Shown here: positions 1-8,794 of the stretch, piece after piece
How the letters are laid out: every line of letters starts with the position of its first letter
Numbering within the stretch: the stretch's first letter is position 1
Source of the DNA: Gemmatimonadota bacterium
GTDB lineage: Bacteria > JAAXHH01
Assembly (NCBI GenBank): GCA_009835325.1
Contig: VXWP01000074.1
Coordinates: 1 to 43,926, forward strand
Length of the DNA stretch: 43,926 nt
Direction of reading: 5' to 3'
Translations under genes and position numbers: made by a program
The notes under the pieces: generated by a model
Database searches by the model: none
The model's input: the letters and a program-made list of their open reading frames with translations, nothing else
Told to the model about the DNA's origin: nothing

Positions 1-468
1 GAACTGCAGCCTCGACGCGATCCGCCAGTCCAGATCCACCGACAGGCGCAGGGATTCCGTATCCACAAAAAGCCGGTACTCGTCTGGCGGCGCGGCCCGG
101 TAGTAGTCGTCGGCGATCAAGGTATCGCCCACGGGAAGGGTGCTCGCATAGGTATTGGCGTAGTCGAACTGCACCGCCCACTGGATCGATCTCCGCGGCA
201 GGAGGTCCCCGGTCTCGGGACGCAGTCCGAGGAACAACATTCTGACGGGGAACTGGTCGCGCTGCATGAAGGGGCCGGTGGCCGGGGACTGGGGAAAGGC
301 GGGATAAGCGGGGATTACGAACATCAACAGGCCGCAGGAAACGGCCCGGCGCAATATGCGGACCGCGGTCGGCACACGGGCCGCGTTCAACACACGGGCG
401 CACGCCACACAGACCGCGTTCATCAAACTGTTCGTGACGCGGACGCGGTGAATTCGGAATCCGGCCAT
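1..468 (-). CDS. DUF3187 family protein, C-terminally truncated by window edge
   Basis: The first 156 codons are present; the gene runs off the left edge. The reading frame opens at ATG 468 with a GGAG ribosome site 8 nt upstream. After a hydrophobic stretch around residues 45-60 (a late signal peptide; an internal ATG at residue 16 could be the true start), the sequence has the DUF3187 pattern: 'RDQFPVRMLFLGLRPETGDL', then 'VQFDYANTYAS', then 'YRLFVDTESLRLSVDLDWRI'. Members are thought to be outer-membrane barrel-like proteins of unknown function; that localisation is family knowledge, not visible here. It follows oadA on the same strand after 37 nt, so it may be the last gene of the oad operon. 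Confidence 0.7.
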   Translation of the reverse strand, partial: MAGFRIHRVRVTNSLMNAVCVACARVLNAARVPTAVRILRRAVSCGLLMFVIPAYPAFPQSPATGPFMQRDQFPVRMLFLGLRPETGDLLPRRSIQWAVQFDYANTYASTLPVGDTLIADDYYRAAPPDEYRLFVDTESLRLSVDLDWRIASRLQF

Positions 469-505
469 GCGACGCTCCAACCCTGGGGATCCAGATCGGG
501 GGAAC

Positions 506-2317
506 TCAACCGAGGTAGGCCAGCGTCTGGCCCGCGATCACCTGGACGCCTGGATTTATGGAGACATGGGTCACGGTTCCGGCCACGTCGGCGGTGACCT
601 CCATTTCCATCTTCATGGCTTCCAGAACCACGATGACGTCTCCTTCCTCGACGGCCTGTCCGGGCGTGACCGCCACCTTGAGCACTTTCCCGGGGATCGG
701 GGCGATGACCGGCGTGGTCCCGGCGCGTTCCGCCGCCTCCGTCGCGGCCTCGGACATATCGGGCTGGAGGTCGACGTCATAGGCCTTGCCGTTCACGATC
801 GCCGTCTTCCCTTCGATCCGCAGCGCGTAACTCCGGCCGTTAACGGTCACCTGGTATCCACGGGGGCCGTTCGTAGAGGCCATCGCGTCCTCTTCCAGCA
901 CCTCCTGGTCGGCCGGGGACTTCTTGCGGACGCCGATGAACCCTTCGCCCTTGAGGAAGGCCAGCCCCCGCTCGCCGCATGCCGCGACGATGAAGATGTT
1001 CTCGTCCGTATCCTCTATCCCGGCTTCTTTCAGCGCGCTGCGCGCCGCTTCGACACCCTTTTTCGGGTCGTTGTCGTTGAGTTCCAGCACCGGCCGCCGG
1101 TTGGGCGGCAGGCCGAGCTGCTCCGAGGCGATGTTCACGACCACCGGGTCCGGGGGCACGGGCGTCCGGCCGAAATAGCCCAGCACCATCCGGCCGTAGT
1201 CCTCCGCGATCTTCTTCCAGGGGCCCATCATCACGTTGTTGAAAGCCTGCTGGAAGTAGAACTGGGAAACGGGCGTGACGGACGTGCCGTACCCGCCTTT
1301 CTCCACGACCTCGCTCATGGCCTTGATGATGGCAGGATAGCGGTCCATGATCCCGTTGTCCCGGAGCATCTGCGTGTTGGCGGTCAGGGCGCCGCCCGGC
1401 ATGGGGCTCCAGGGGAGCAGGGGCTCGACGGCCACGGCCTCGGGCGGCAGGAAATAGTCCTCCATGCATTCCTTCAGGATCTCTGCCGCTTCGCGCACGC
1501 CGTCCGGGTCGATGTCCAGGTCGTAGTCCGTTCCCCGGAGCGCGTGCCACATGACGAGGATGTCGGGCTGGGAAGTGCCGCCCGAAACGGGCGCGAAGGC
1601 CAGGTCGATGGCGTCGGCGCCGGCTTCGAGCGCCGCCTGGTACGCCGCGACGGAGATGCCGGCCGTGTCGTGGGTGTGGTAGTGGATCCAGGTTCCCTCG
1701 GGCAGCAGCTTCCGGGCGGCCTTGACGGATTCAAAGACCTTGGAGGGCACGGCCGTGCCCGACGCGTCCTTGAAACACACCGAGTCGAAGGGGATGTCGG
1801 CGTCGAGGATCTTCCGGAACGTTTCCGTGTAGAACGCCGCGTCGTGAGCACCCGCGCAGCCCGGAGGCAGTTCCATGACGGTGACGCACACCTGGTGCCT
1901 GAGACCGGCTTCCGTAATGCACCGGCCGCTGTGCACGAGGTTCTCCACGTCGTTCAGGGCGTCGAAGTTCCGGATGGTCGTCATGCCGTGCTTCTTGAAC
2001 AGCTCGGCATGCAGACGGATGATGTCGCTGGGCTGCGAGTCGAGCCCGACCACGTTCACGCCCCGGGACAACGTCTGCAGGTTGGCGTCCGGGCCCACCG
2101 CCTCCCGGATGGCGTCCATCCGCTCGAAGGCGTCCTCGTTACAGTAGAAATAGGGCGACTGGAACAGGGCTCCGCCTCCGGCCTCGAAGTAGTCGATCCC
2201 CGCGTCCCGCGCCGCTTCCACGGCGGGCATGAAGTCGCGGGTAAAGACGCGCGCGCCGTAAACGGACTGGAATCCGTCGCGGAACGTGGTGCACATGAAA
2301 TGGACTTTTTTCTTCAC
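506..2317 (-). CDS. oadA: Oxaloacetate decarboxylase alpha subunit-like biotin carboxyltransferase
   Basis: 603 aa. The N-terminal HMGL-like TIM barrel (about 1-300) carries the 'TTFRDGFQS' start of the carboxyltransferase family and the 'HYHTHDTAGIS' metal site. A conserved carboxylase domain follows (about 300-470), then a biotinyl domain with the attachment motif 'EAMKMEME', biotin lysine near residue 569. It transfers carboxylate from oxaloacetate (or a related acid) to biotin for the membrane beta subunit. A GTG start at 2317 is preceded by GAGGGAA. It is third in oadG-oadB-oadA, 41 nt after oadB. Pyruvate carboxylase subunit B has the same fold, but the adjacent beta and gamma subunits make a Na+-pump alpha subunit the better call. 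Exact substrate (oxaloacetate, methylmalonyl-CoA or glutaconyl-CoA) is not proven; the barrel type favours oxaloacetate. Confidence 0.92.
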   Translation of the reverse strand: MKKKVHFMCTTFRDGFQSVYGARVFTRDFMPAVEAARDAGIDYFEAGGGALFQSPYFYCNEDAFERMDAIREAVGPDANLQTLSRGVNVVGLDSQPSDIIRLHAELFKKHGMTTIRNFDALNDVENLVHSGRCITEAGLRHQVCVTVMELPPGCAGAHDAAFYTETFRKILDADIPFDSVCFKDASGTAVPSKVFESVKAARKLLPEGTWIHYHTHDTAGISVAAYQAALEAGADAIDLAFAPVSGGTSQPDILVMWHALRGTDYDLDIDPDGVREAAEILKECMEDYFLPPEAVAVEPLLPWSPMPGGALTANTQMLRDNGIMDRYPAIIKAMSEVVEKGGYGTSVTPVSQFYFQQAFNNVMMGPWKKIAEDYGRMVLGYFGRTPVPPDPVVVNIASEQLGLPPNRRPVLELNDNDPKKGVEAARSALKEAGIEDTDENIFIVAACGERGLAFLKGEGFIGVRKKSPADQEVLEEDAMASTNGPRGYQVTVNGRSYALRIEGKTAIVNGKAYDVDLQPDMSEAATEAAERAGTTPVIAPIPGKVLKVAVTPGQAVEEGDVIVVLEAMKMEMEVTADVAGTVTHVSINPGVQVIAGQTLAYLG

Positions 2318-2358
2318 GTTGGTTCCCTCGTTTTAAGGGTTCGATGTATTCACCGCAC

Positions 2359-3489
2359 TTACCCGCCCACCAGGACGGACCAGAGTATGCCCGCGGCGAT
2401 GGCGGAGCCGAGGACGCCCGCCACGTTGGGCGCCATGGCGTGAAACAACAGGAAATTGCGCGGGTCTTCGCGATGAGCTTCCACCTGGGCTACCCGCGCC
2501 GCCATGGGCACGGCGGAGACGCCCGCCGCACCGATCAGCGGGTTGATCTTGTCTTTGACGAAAAGGTTCATGAACTTGGCGAAGAGCACGCCGCCGGACG
2601 TCGCGATGCAGAAGGCGACCACGCCCAGGGTGAAGATGAAGAGCGATTCCAGCGTAAGGAACGCCGAGGCCTGCGTGCTGGCGCCGACGGAGAATCCCAG
2701 GAGGATGGTGACGATGTCGATCATCGAGGTCCGCGCCGTATTGGCCAGCCGTTCGGTGACGCCGCATTCCTTGAGCAGGTTGCCGAAGAAGAGCATGCCC
2801 ACGAGCACGATCGAATCCGGCGCGATCATCGCGGCGATGATAAACGCGACGATGGGGAAGAGGATCTTCTCCCGCTGCGTGACCGCCCGGGGCGGCGCCA
2901 TGCGGATAAGCCGTTCCTGTCGCGTGGTGAAAAGCCGCATGATGGGCGGCTGAATGATGGGCACCAGGGCCATGTAGGAATAGGACGCGATGGCGATCAT
3001 GGAAAGCAGGTGAGGCGCCAGTTTCGATGACAGGAATATGGCCGTGGGACCGTCCGCGCCGCCGATGATGGCGATGGCGCCCGACTCGGCGGGCGTAAAT
3101 CCGATGGCCATGGCGCCGAGGAGGGTCAGGAAGATGCCGATCTGCGCGGCGGCGCCCAGGAGGACGAGCCGGGGGTTGGACAGCATGGCCGAGAAATCGG
3201 TCATGGCCCCGATGCCCAGGAAGATCAGGGGCGGGAAGACGCCTTCCCTGACGCCGAAGTAGATGTAGTAGAGGACGCTGCCTTCATCGTAGACCCCATG
3301 GCCTTCCCCTCCCATCATGGGGATGTTGCCCAGCATGATGCCGAAACCGATGGGCACCAGGAGCAGCGGTTCGTAGCGGCGGACGATCGCCAGCACGATC
3401 ATGACCATGCCGATCAGGATCATCACGGCATGTCCCCACGTCGCCGCGGCCAGACCGGAAGCCGACAGAAAGTCGTACAGTATCGTCAT
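2359..3489 (-). CDS. oadB: Na+-translocating decarboxylase beta subunit
   Basis: 376 aa polytopic membrane protein. It shows the family hallmark 'GGADGPTAIF' (about residues 143-152) and the conserved 'IIQPPIMR' segment, both part of the Na+/carboxybiotin site in OadB/MmdB/GcdB proteins. It decarboxylates carboxybiotin on the alpha subunit and exports Na+. The start is ATG 3489, 22 nt after the gamma-subunit stop. Length matches the shorter OadB/GcdB class. Neighbours oadG and oadA complete the pump, so the operon should couple decarboxylation to a sodium gradient, consistent with a saline habitat. Confidence 0.95.
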   Translation of the reverse strand: MTILYDFLSASGLAAATWGHAVMILIGMVMIVLAIVRRYEPLLLVPIGFGIMLGNIPMMGGEGHGVYDEGSVLYYIYFGVREGVFPPLIFLGIGAMTDFSAMLSNPRLVLLGAAAQIGIFLTLLGAMAIGFTPAESGAIAIIGGADGPTAIFLSSKLAPHLLSMIAIASYSYMALVPIIQPPIMRLFTTRQERLIRMAPPRAVTQREKILFPIVAFIIAAMIAPDSIVLVGMLFFGNLLKECGVTERLANTARTSMIDIVTILLGFSVGASTQASAFLTLESLFIFTLGVVAFCIATSGGVLFAKFMNLFVKDKINPLIGAAGVSAVPMAARVAQVEAHREDPRNFLLFHAMAPNVAGVLGSAIAAGILWSVLVGG

Positions 3490-3511
3490 TTAGTCCGTCC
3501 GCATGGCCAGG

Positions 3512-3775
3512 TTATCGATGGTTGTTCTTCTTGTCGAGCACGTACCCGACCGCTGCGGCCACGGCTTCGTGGTCTTGCGGGGCATCCGTACCGGCGGGGT
3601 TGTCCGGATGTTCAGGGCGCTTGCCTCCCAGCGCCGCCACGACCCTGGGCAGCATGGCAATGCTGAAACTGATCGCGGCGAGGGCCAGGAACACGATGAA
3701 CATGCCCGTGAAGGCGACTTCGAGACCCTGGCCTTCCAGGATTCGTTGCCATCCGGTGTACAGGGGATTGGACAT
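3512..3775 (-). CDS. oadG: OadG-type gamma subunit of the decarboxylase pump
   Basis: 87 aa from ATG 3775. One transmembrane helix (about residues 17-39, 'EVAFTGMFIVFLALAAISF') is followed by a short basic and proline-rich hydrophilic tail ending in 'AAAVGYVLDKKNNHR'. This is the layout of OadG/MmdD gamma subunits, which anchor and assemble the alpha-beta complex. An in-frame start exists further upstream (3919), but the added 48 residues are not OadG-like and AAAGGG lies just before ATG 3775, so the shorter form is preferred. It is the first gene of the oad operon. Sequence similarity in this family is low, so the call rests on topology and context. Confidence 0.75.
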   Translation of the reverse strand: MSNPLYTGWQRILEGQGLEVAFTGMFIVFLALAAISFSIAMLPRVVAALGGKRPEHPDNPAGTDAPQDHEAVAAAVGYVLDKKNNHR

Positions 3776-3782
3776 TAGCCCT

Positions 3783-3810
3783 TTGACAGAATCCACGGTG
3801 ACGTTAGATA
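3783..3810 (+). promoter_or_regulatory. Candidate sigma70 promoter for amidohydrolase operon
   Basis: TTGACA (3783-3788), 16 nt spacer, TAGATA (3805-3810). It would give a leader of about 130 nt to the amidohydrolase start. The site lies immediately upstream of the divergent oadG start, so the two transcription units could interfere. Confidence 0.45.
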
Positions 3811-3946
3811 TTACCGATGGGTCCAAGAAAAGGACGAAGCACGTTGCGGGCAAGGGTTTTATACCGGAACGAGCGAGGCGGAAAGGCACCCGTCCGGGGC
3901 TCCGGACGGCGACCGGCAACCGGCGGCCGGCACGCGGGATACCTTC

Positions 3947-5254
3947 ATGAAGTCAGACAAGCGGAAAGCCATGTACGCACTGACCCCGGACCGCATCTGG
4001 GACGGCGTTTCCGGCGAGACGCGAAGCGGCGTCGCCGTCGTGGTGAAGGGCCGCCTCATCGACGCGGTCCTGCCCGTCTCCGAAGTCCCCGCCGGCATGG
4101 AGACCGCGGCCCTGCCGGAATGCACGCTCCTGCCGGGGCTGATGGACGCACACGTGCATTACAGTTCCGTCATGGGACCCGCTTTCCTGGCCGCCGGGGT
4201 GACCACGGTCCGCGACGTGGGCAACGACCTGGCATGGATCCTGGAGGAGCGCGAGCGCCACGCAAAAGACCCTTCCGCCGGTCCCGCCATCCTGTGCTGC
4301 GGACACCTGCTCGACGGACCCAGGGTCTACTGGCCCCAAATGGGACGGGCCCACGGCACACCCGGCGAGATCGCCGATTCGGTCCGGCGGCACGTGGAAG
4401 CCGGGGTGGACCAGATCAAGCTGTACGCGGGCGTGGAACCCCCGCTGCTGAAGGCGGCGGTCGACGCCGCCCACGCGTCGGGCAAATTCGTGGTGGCCCA
4501 TCTTCAGACGACCACCGCGGAGGAGGCCGCGCGGCTCGGACTGGATGAATTCGAGCACTTTGCCGGTTGCGGCGTGGCCTGGCGCGCGGCGTCCGAAGCG
4601 GAGGACGATCTCGTGATCGACCTGCTCCTTGAACGTGACGTGATCATCGACCCGACCCTGGTGGTCTGGGACCGGCTCGGCCGCGTCCTGGACCGGTCCT
4701 TTCACCACGACACCCGGAGGGCCTGGGTACACCCTCGCCACCTGGATATATGGCAGCGGTATCTCGGCCGTTTCGGTCCGCCGGAATACCGGTTGAGATA
4801 CCAGGGCGCCATGGCGCACCTGAAGCGGTTCCTGCGAAGGTCCCATCAGCGAGGTGTGACCGTGGCGCTCGGCACCGACACGCCCTTCCCCCACCTCGTG
4901 CCCGGGATGAGCGTGCATGACGAACTCGCCATGTACACGGACGCCGGCATCACGGCCGTGGACGCGCTGCGATCGGCCACTTCGATCAACGCCCGGGTGC
5001 TGGGCATCGACGACCGGACCGGTTCGATCCGGCCGGGCCTGCAGGCCGACCTGGTGGCGGTCCGGGGGAACCCTCTCGAACGGATTGAGGATATCGAAAA
5101 CGTACAATGCACCGTGCGCGAAGGACGGCGGTTCGAGCCGTCCGCCCTGATGCGGGACTTCAGGACGACCTTCGACCGGGAGCCCGACGGCGCGGTCACC
5201 CGGGATCTGCTGGACTACGTGGACGGCAAACTAGTGAATCGGCCGGGCTCATGA
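3947..5254 (+). CDS. Metal-dependent amidohydrolase (imidazolonepropionase-like)
   Basis: 435 aa. The N-terminal beta-sandwich strand 'ALTPDRIWDG' leads to the metal motif 'GLMDAHVH' (His69, His71). A central lysine lies in 'VDQIKLYAG', further histidines in 'VVAHLQTT' and 'EFEHFAG', and the late aspartate in 'ALGTDTPFPH'. The end 'SIRPGLQADLVAVRGNPL' is typical of this group. The fold hydrolyses cyclic amides or dipeptides (imidazolonepropionase, Xaa-Pro dipeptidase-like relatives); the substrate cannot be read from sequence. ATG 3971 (residue 9) is an alternative start. The stop overlaps the next start by ATGA, so translational coupling with the small membrane protein is likely. Confidence 0.88.
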   Translation: MKSDKRKAMYALTPDRIWDGVSGETRSGVAVVVKGRLIDAVLPVSEVPAGMETAALPECTLLPGLMDAHVHYSSVMGPAFLAAGVTTVRDVGNDLAWILEERERHAKDPSAGPAILCCGHLLDGPRVYWPQMGRAHGTPGEIADSVRRHVEAGVDQIKLYAGVEPPLLKAAVDAAHASGKFVVAHLQTTTAEEAARLGLDEFEHFAGCGVAWRAASEAEDDLVIDLLLERDVIIDPTLVVWDRLGRVLDRSFHHDTRRAWVHPRHLDIWQRYLGRFGPPEYRLRYQGAMAHLKRFLRRSHQRGVTVALGTDTPFPHLVPGMSVHDELAMYTDAGITAVDALRSATSINARVLGIDDRTGSIRPGLQADLVAVRGNPLERIEDIENVQCTVREGRRFEPSALMRDFRTTFDREPDGAVTRDLLDYVDGKLVNRPGS

Positions 5255-5451
5255 AGCGTATGATCAAGGATCTCCTGTTCTGCCTGGCAGTCTCCGCCGC
5301 CACCGCGGCCATTCCCGCGGCGGGCGTGAGCACGCTGCTGTCGATGACGGGGATCATCGAGGACGACCGGGCGCTGATCTGGATTTTCCTGGCCCTCGCC
5401 CTACCCATTTTCGTTTTTTCATACATGCGCGTTACGAGAAGACCGCGCTGA
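5251..5451 (+). CDS. Small two-helix membrane protein, unknown function
   Basis: 66 aa starting at ATG 5251, which overlaps the amidohydrolase stop by 4 nt (ATGA). Two hydrophobic segments (about residues 7-33 and 41-58) are separated by an acidic loop 'GIIEDDRA'; both ends are basic (MKRMIK and RVTRRPR), predicting an inside-inside hairpin. I do not recognise a family. The overlap argues that it is really translated with the amidohydrolase. It could equally be a small membrane anchor unrelated to that enzyme. Confidence 0.6.
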   Translation: MKRMIKDLLFCLAVSAATAAIPAAGVSTLLSMTGIIEDDRALIWIFLALALPIFVFSYMRVTRRPR

Positions 5452-5569
5452 TGAGCCGAAGCAAACAAGACCAGGCGCCACACAGAAATCAGCACCGGAC
5501 GCGGCGGAACCAGTACCCCGGCCGGAACGGATTTGAGGATTCCGCACCCACTCCATGGAGGACGGTTAC

Positions 5570-6109
5570 ATGACACAAGAGACGCAGGCGGCGACGCTGG
5601 GCGGTGGTTGCTTCTGGTGCCTGGAAGCGATCTACCAGCAGATCAGGGGTGTGACGAGCGTGGTGTCGGGCTATGCCGGTGGCAGTGTCGACAATCCGGA
5701 TTACAAGTCCGTATGCACCGGCGCCACGGGTCATGCCGAGGTCGTGCGGATCAACTTCGATCCGGCCGTGATCGGTTACGCGGACCTCCTGCACATCTTC
5801 TGGCGCATTCACGACCCGACTACGCTCAACCGCCAGGGTGGGGACGTCGGCACGCAGTACCGTTCGATCATCCTCTACCACGATGACGAACAGCAGCGCG
5901 CGGCCGAGTATTCGAGGACGGAAGCCGACGGGTCGGACCTGTGGAGCGCGGCGATCGTTACGGAGATCGAACCCCTCGAGGTTTTTTACGAGGCCGAAAC
6001 ATACCATCACGACTACTATCGCAACAATCCACGGCAACCCTACTGTTTCATGGTCATCGACCCGAAGGTGGACAAGTTCAGAAAATCCTTCCAGCACTTG
6101 CTGTCGTGA
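5570..6109 (+). CDS. msrA: Peptide methionine sulfoxide reductase A
   Basis: 179 aa. The MsrA active site 'GGGCFWCLEA' gives the catalytic cysteine at residue 14. The conserved 'GYAGG', 'GHAEVV', 'DPTTLNRQGGDVGTQYRS' and 'YHHDYYRNNP' segments follow, with a further Cys in 'QPYCFMV'. It reduces methionine-S-sulfoxide in proteins with thioredoxin as donor, in the cytoplasm. ATG 5570 is chosen over the in-frame ATG 5555 because GGAGG (5556-5560) then sits 8-9 nt upstream. That ribosome site is inside a 10-bp palindrome (5551-5560). Confidence 0.96.
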   Translation: MTQETQAATLGGGCFWCLEAIYQQIRGVTSVVSGYAGGSVDNPDYKSVCTGATGHAEVVRINFDPAVIGYADLLHIFWRIHDPTTLNRQGGDVGTQYRSIILYHDDEQQRAAEYSRTEADGSDLWSAAIVTEIEPLEVFYEAETYHHDYYRNNPRQPYCFMVIDPKVDKFRKSFQHLLS

Positions 6110-6160
6110 TCCACTGTCGTGCGGGCCGCAGCAGGTCCGCAGCCGAAGGAGCGCTCTTCC

Positions 6161-7630
6161 GTGCGCGTGGGCATCCTCTCGCTGATCCACGAATCCAATA
6201 CGTTCAGCCACACGCCGACGACCCTCGACCTGTTCCGGCGGGACGGGATCCTGACCGGTGAAGCCGTCGCCGATCATTTCAGTGATGGATTCCACGAGAT
6301 CAGCGGCTTCCTGGAGGGACTGGACGACGCCGGCATCGACGCCGTGCCGCTGTTCTACGCGTCCACCCCGCCGTCCGGCCGGATCACGCAAGACACCTGC
6401 GACGCGCTGATCGAGATGATGTTCGAGCAGCTCACGGGCGCGGGGCCGCTCGACGGCCTGCTGGTCGCTCCCCACGGCGCCAATGCCGGCGAGGGGGCGG
6501 ATTACCACGATCTGGACGGGTACTGGCTGACCCGGTTGCGCGGGACGGTCGGGCCGGACCTTCCGATCATTTGCACCATCGATCCCCACGCCAATCTCTC
6601 CCGGCGCATGGTCGAGGCCTGCGACGCCACCATCGCCTACCGCACCAACCCGCACCTGGACCAGAAGCAGCGGGGCCTGGAGGCCGCTACGCTCATGGCC
6701 CGGACCCTGCGCGGAGAAGTCCGGCCCGTGCAGGCCGCGGCTTTTCCGCCGGTGGCCATCGGCATCGAGCGCCAGGACACGTCCTCGCCGCCCTGCCGGC
6801 CCCTTTATGAGAAAGCGGACGCGTGGCTGGAGAAAACCGGCGTCCTGTCGAACAGCGTCGTCCTCGGGTTTCCGTACGCGGACGTGCCGGAAATGGGTTC
6901 GGCCTTCATTGCCGTGACCGACGGCGACACCGGACTTGCCCGGCGCATCGCGGAGGATCTCGCCGATTACCTGGTCGCGCACCGAGACGAGTTCGTCGGC
7001 GAGTTCATTTCCATCCCCGAGGCTGTCGATTCCGCCCTGGACGGCGAGGGGCCCGTGTGCCTGCTCGACATGGGTGACAACGTGGGCGGCGGATCGGCCG
7101 CGGACGGCACGCTCATTGCCCACGAGATCTTGAGCCGCGGAGACGTGAAGACCTTCCTCTGCCTGTTCGATCCCGGATCCGTCGAACGGGCCGTTGCAGC
7201 GGGCGTGGGTGCGAGGCTCACGCTGGACATGGGCGGCAAGACGGACGACCGGCACGGACCGCCCATCCGGACCGAGGTGCGGGTGCAGGGGATCCACGAA
7301 GGACGCTTCACCGAATCTGCTGTTCGCCACGGGGGCAAGACATCGTTTAATATGGGGCAGACCGCTGTCGTGGCCACGGACAGCGGACTGACGGTGAGCC
7401 TGACGTCGCTCCGGACGGTGCCGGTCAGCCTGGGTATGATGACCAGTATCGGCCTGGACCCGGCCGACTTCCACGTGCTCATCGCCAAGGGCGTCCATGC
7501 GCCAACAGCCGCCTACGCGCCCGTGAGCAAGCGGCTGATCCGGGTGGACACGCCCGGCGCCACGACCGCGGACATGCGGCGATTCGACTTCCGGTACCGG
7601 CGGCGGCCGCTCTATCCGTTCGAGGAATGA
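6161..7630 (+). CDS. M81 family metallopeptidase (MlrC / microcystinase C-like)
   Basis: 489 aa from GTG 6161, with AAGGAG 8 nt upstream; a longer form from 6119 has no family-like residues. Motifs of the MlrC N-terminal domain are intact: 'HESNTFS', 'APHGANAGEGADYHD', 'CTIDPHANLS' and 'AYRTNPHLDQKQRG'. The C-terminal MlrC domain begins near 'VCLLDMGDNVGGGSAADGT'. MlrC degrades the linear tetrapeptide of microcystin, but most genomic homologues are in organisms unlikely to meet microcystin and their substrates are unknown. It lies 51 nt after msrA on the same strand. The zinc ligands are presumed to be the His/Asp residues in the motifs above. Confidence 0.88.
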   Translation: MRVGILSLIHESNTFSHTPTTLDLFRRDGILTGEAVADHFSDGFHEISGFLEGLDDAGIDAVPLFYASTPPSGRITQDTCDALIEMMFEQLTGAGPLDGLLVAPHGANAGEGADYHDLDGYWLTRLRGTVGPDLPIICTIDPHANLSRRMVEACDATIAYRTNPHLDQKQRGLEAATLMARTLRGEVRPVQAAAFPPVAIGIERQDTSSPPCRPLYEKADAWLEKTGVLSNSVVLGFPYADVPEMGSAFIAVTDGDTGLARRIAEDLADYLVAHRDEFVGEFISIPEAVDSALDGEGPVCLLDMGDNVGGGSAADGTLIAHEILSRGDVKTFLCLFDPGSVERAVAAGVGARLTLDMGGKTDDRHGPPIRTEVRVQGIHEGRFTESAVRHGGKTSFNMGQTAVVATDSGLTVSLTSLRTVPVSLGMMTSIGLDPADFHVLIAKGVHAPTAAYAPVSKRLIRVDTPGATTADMRRFDFRYRRRPLYPFEE

Positions 7631-7750
7631 TCCCGCGGGGTGCGACTGGATTCTGCGGGGTGCGTATATGCGAGGGAACCGGTCCTCGCCCGGGCGTCGA
7701 GGAGGCCGTCGCGCAGCCCACGAGTCGTCTCGCGAGGCGGCCCGTATGCC

Positions 7751-7779
7751 TTGACAGCGGATGTCCCCGTGTTTATGGT
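7751..7779 (+). promoter_or_regulatory. Sigma70 promoter upstream of PhyH oxygenase 1
   Basis: TTGACA (7751-7756), 17 nt spacer, TATGGT (7774-7779). This is the best hexamer pair in the 283-nt gap 7631-7913, which otherwise holds no convincing gene on either strand. The leader would be about 130 nt. Confidence 0.5.
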
Positions 7780-7913
7780 CTTGTCGAAATCCGCGGGTGA
7801 ACCCGAAGCGGCCGGTTCGCGACCGATGTGGGACCGGTGCGCGACCGGCCGGACCACCGATTTCCGGATCAGGCAGCGGCGTACTTTGACAGCGACGTAC
7901 AAGGAGAGACCAG

Positions 7914-8663
7914 GTGAAAGATCTCGACGAAAAACTGAATCAACTGGAACGGGACGGTTTCGTGCTCCTCAAGGGCGCCCTGTCCCCGGAGGAAACCGAG
8001 CAGGTGCGGTCCCGCATATTCCACGCCAAGGAGCAGGGATGGCAGGAAGGCCTGAACGCCGTCGGGAACATGTGGTTCGACACCCTGCTGGACCGGGAGC
8101 CCGACATCTTCGCCCCGCTCGTGGGCCATCCGAGCGTGGCGCCGCTCCTCTACGCCATGATGGGCAAGCAGTGCCAGCTCCGCAGTTTCCGGGCGCACAT
8201 CAACCCCGGCGCCTACACCCAGGAATGGCACATGGACTTCTACGGCTACTGGAACGAGAAGCGGGAAACGGAAAAACGCAGGCTGGCCGTGCAGCCCAGC
8301 AGCGTGAACACGACCTTCTACTTCCAGGACAACGTCCCCGGCCAGGGCAATCTCCGCTTCGTCAAGAACGGCCACCTCTCCGAGCCGCCCCACCTCTATC
8401 CCCGGATCGACCACGTCGCGTTCGAAGAGTGGTGCTACGCGCAGGAACACGTCGTGCTGCACCCCATGGCCGGCGACGCGGTCGTCTTCCTCAGCCACAT
8501 CCCCCACCAGGGCGCCAAGGAAGACGACGACATGGAACGGTGCAATGTGGTCTGCCACTACCAGACCTGCCCGATGTACGAGGGCGTGTGGTACGTCTCC
8601 AGTCCCCGTCCCTTCAAGGGGTCCTTCCCCTTTCACGAGACGGCGCCGGCGGGGATGAACTGA
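7914..8663 (+). CDS. PhyH-family Fe(II)/2-oxoglutarate dioxygenase 1
   Basis: 249 aa, GTG start at 7914 with AAGGAGA 8 nt upstream. The phytanoyl-CoA dioxygenase opening 'LERDGFVLLKGALSPEE' is followed by the iron-binding pair in 'EWHMDFYGYW' (His106, Asp108) and a distal histidine in 'HIPHQGAKED' (His198, possibly His195). The family hydroxylates small molecules with O2 and 2-oxoglutarate; the substrate cannot be inferred. It stands alone behind its own promoter and ends just before the HU gene promoter. Confidence 0.85.
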   Translation: MKDLDEKLNQLERDGFVLLKGALSPEETEQVRSRIFHAKEQGWQEGLNAVGNMWFDTLLDREPDIFAPLVGHPSVAPLLYAMMGKQCQLRSFRAHINPGAYTQEWHMDFYGYWNEKRETEKRRLAVQPSSVNTTFYFQDNVPGQGNLRFVKNGHLSEPPHLYPRIDHVAFEEWCYAQEHVVLHPMAGDAVVFLSHIPHQGAKEDDDMERCNVVCHYQTCPMYEGVWYVSSPRPFKGSFPFHETAPAGMN

Positions 8664-8681
8664 GCTTCGCGACAAAATCCG

Positions 8682-8710
8682 TTGACAGGGCGAATACCGC
8701 CCCTTAGAAT
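8682..8710 (+). promoter_or_regulatory. Strong sigma70 promoter for the HU gene
   Basis: TTGACA (8682-8687), 17 nt spacer, TAGAAT (8705-8710); consensus -35, optimal spacing and one mismatch in -10. The leader to ATG 8795 is about 78 nt. Confidence 0.7.
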
Positions 8711-8794
8711 ACTTGCGGCGTTGTTAAGTTGAATTAATGCAAAGGGATAGCGTCCGTTGCGTACCGGTGTGCCGATTGCCGGGAGGAGGCCTTC

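Noticed and set aside
467-2443. Long plus-strand open frame opposite oadA
   Set aside because: Antisense shadow produced by GC-rich codon bias; its Gly/Arg/His-rich translation matches no family, while the minus strand is a clear OadA.
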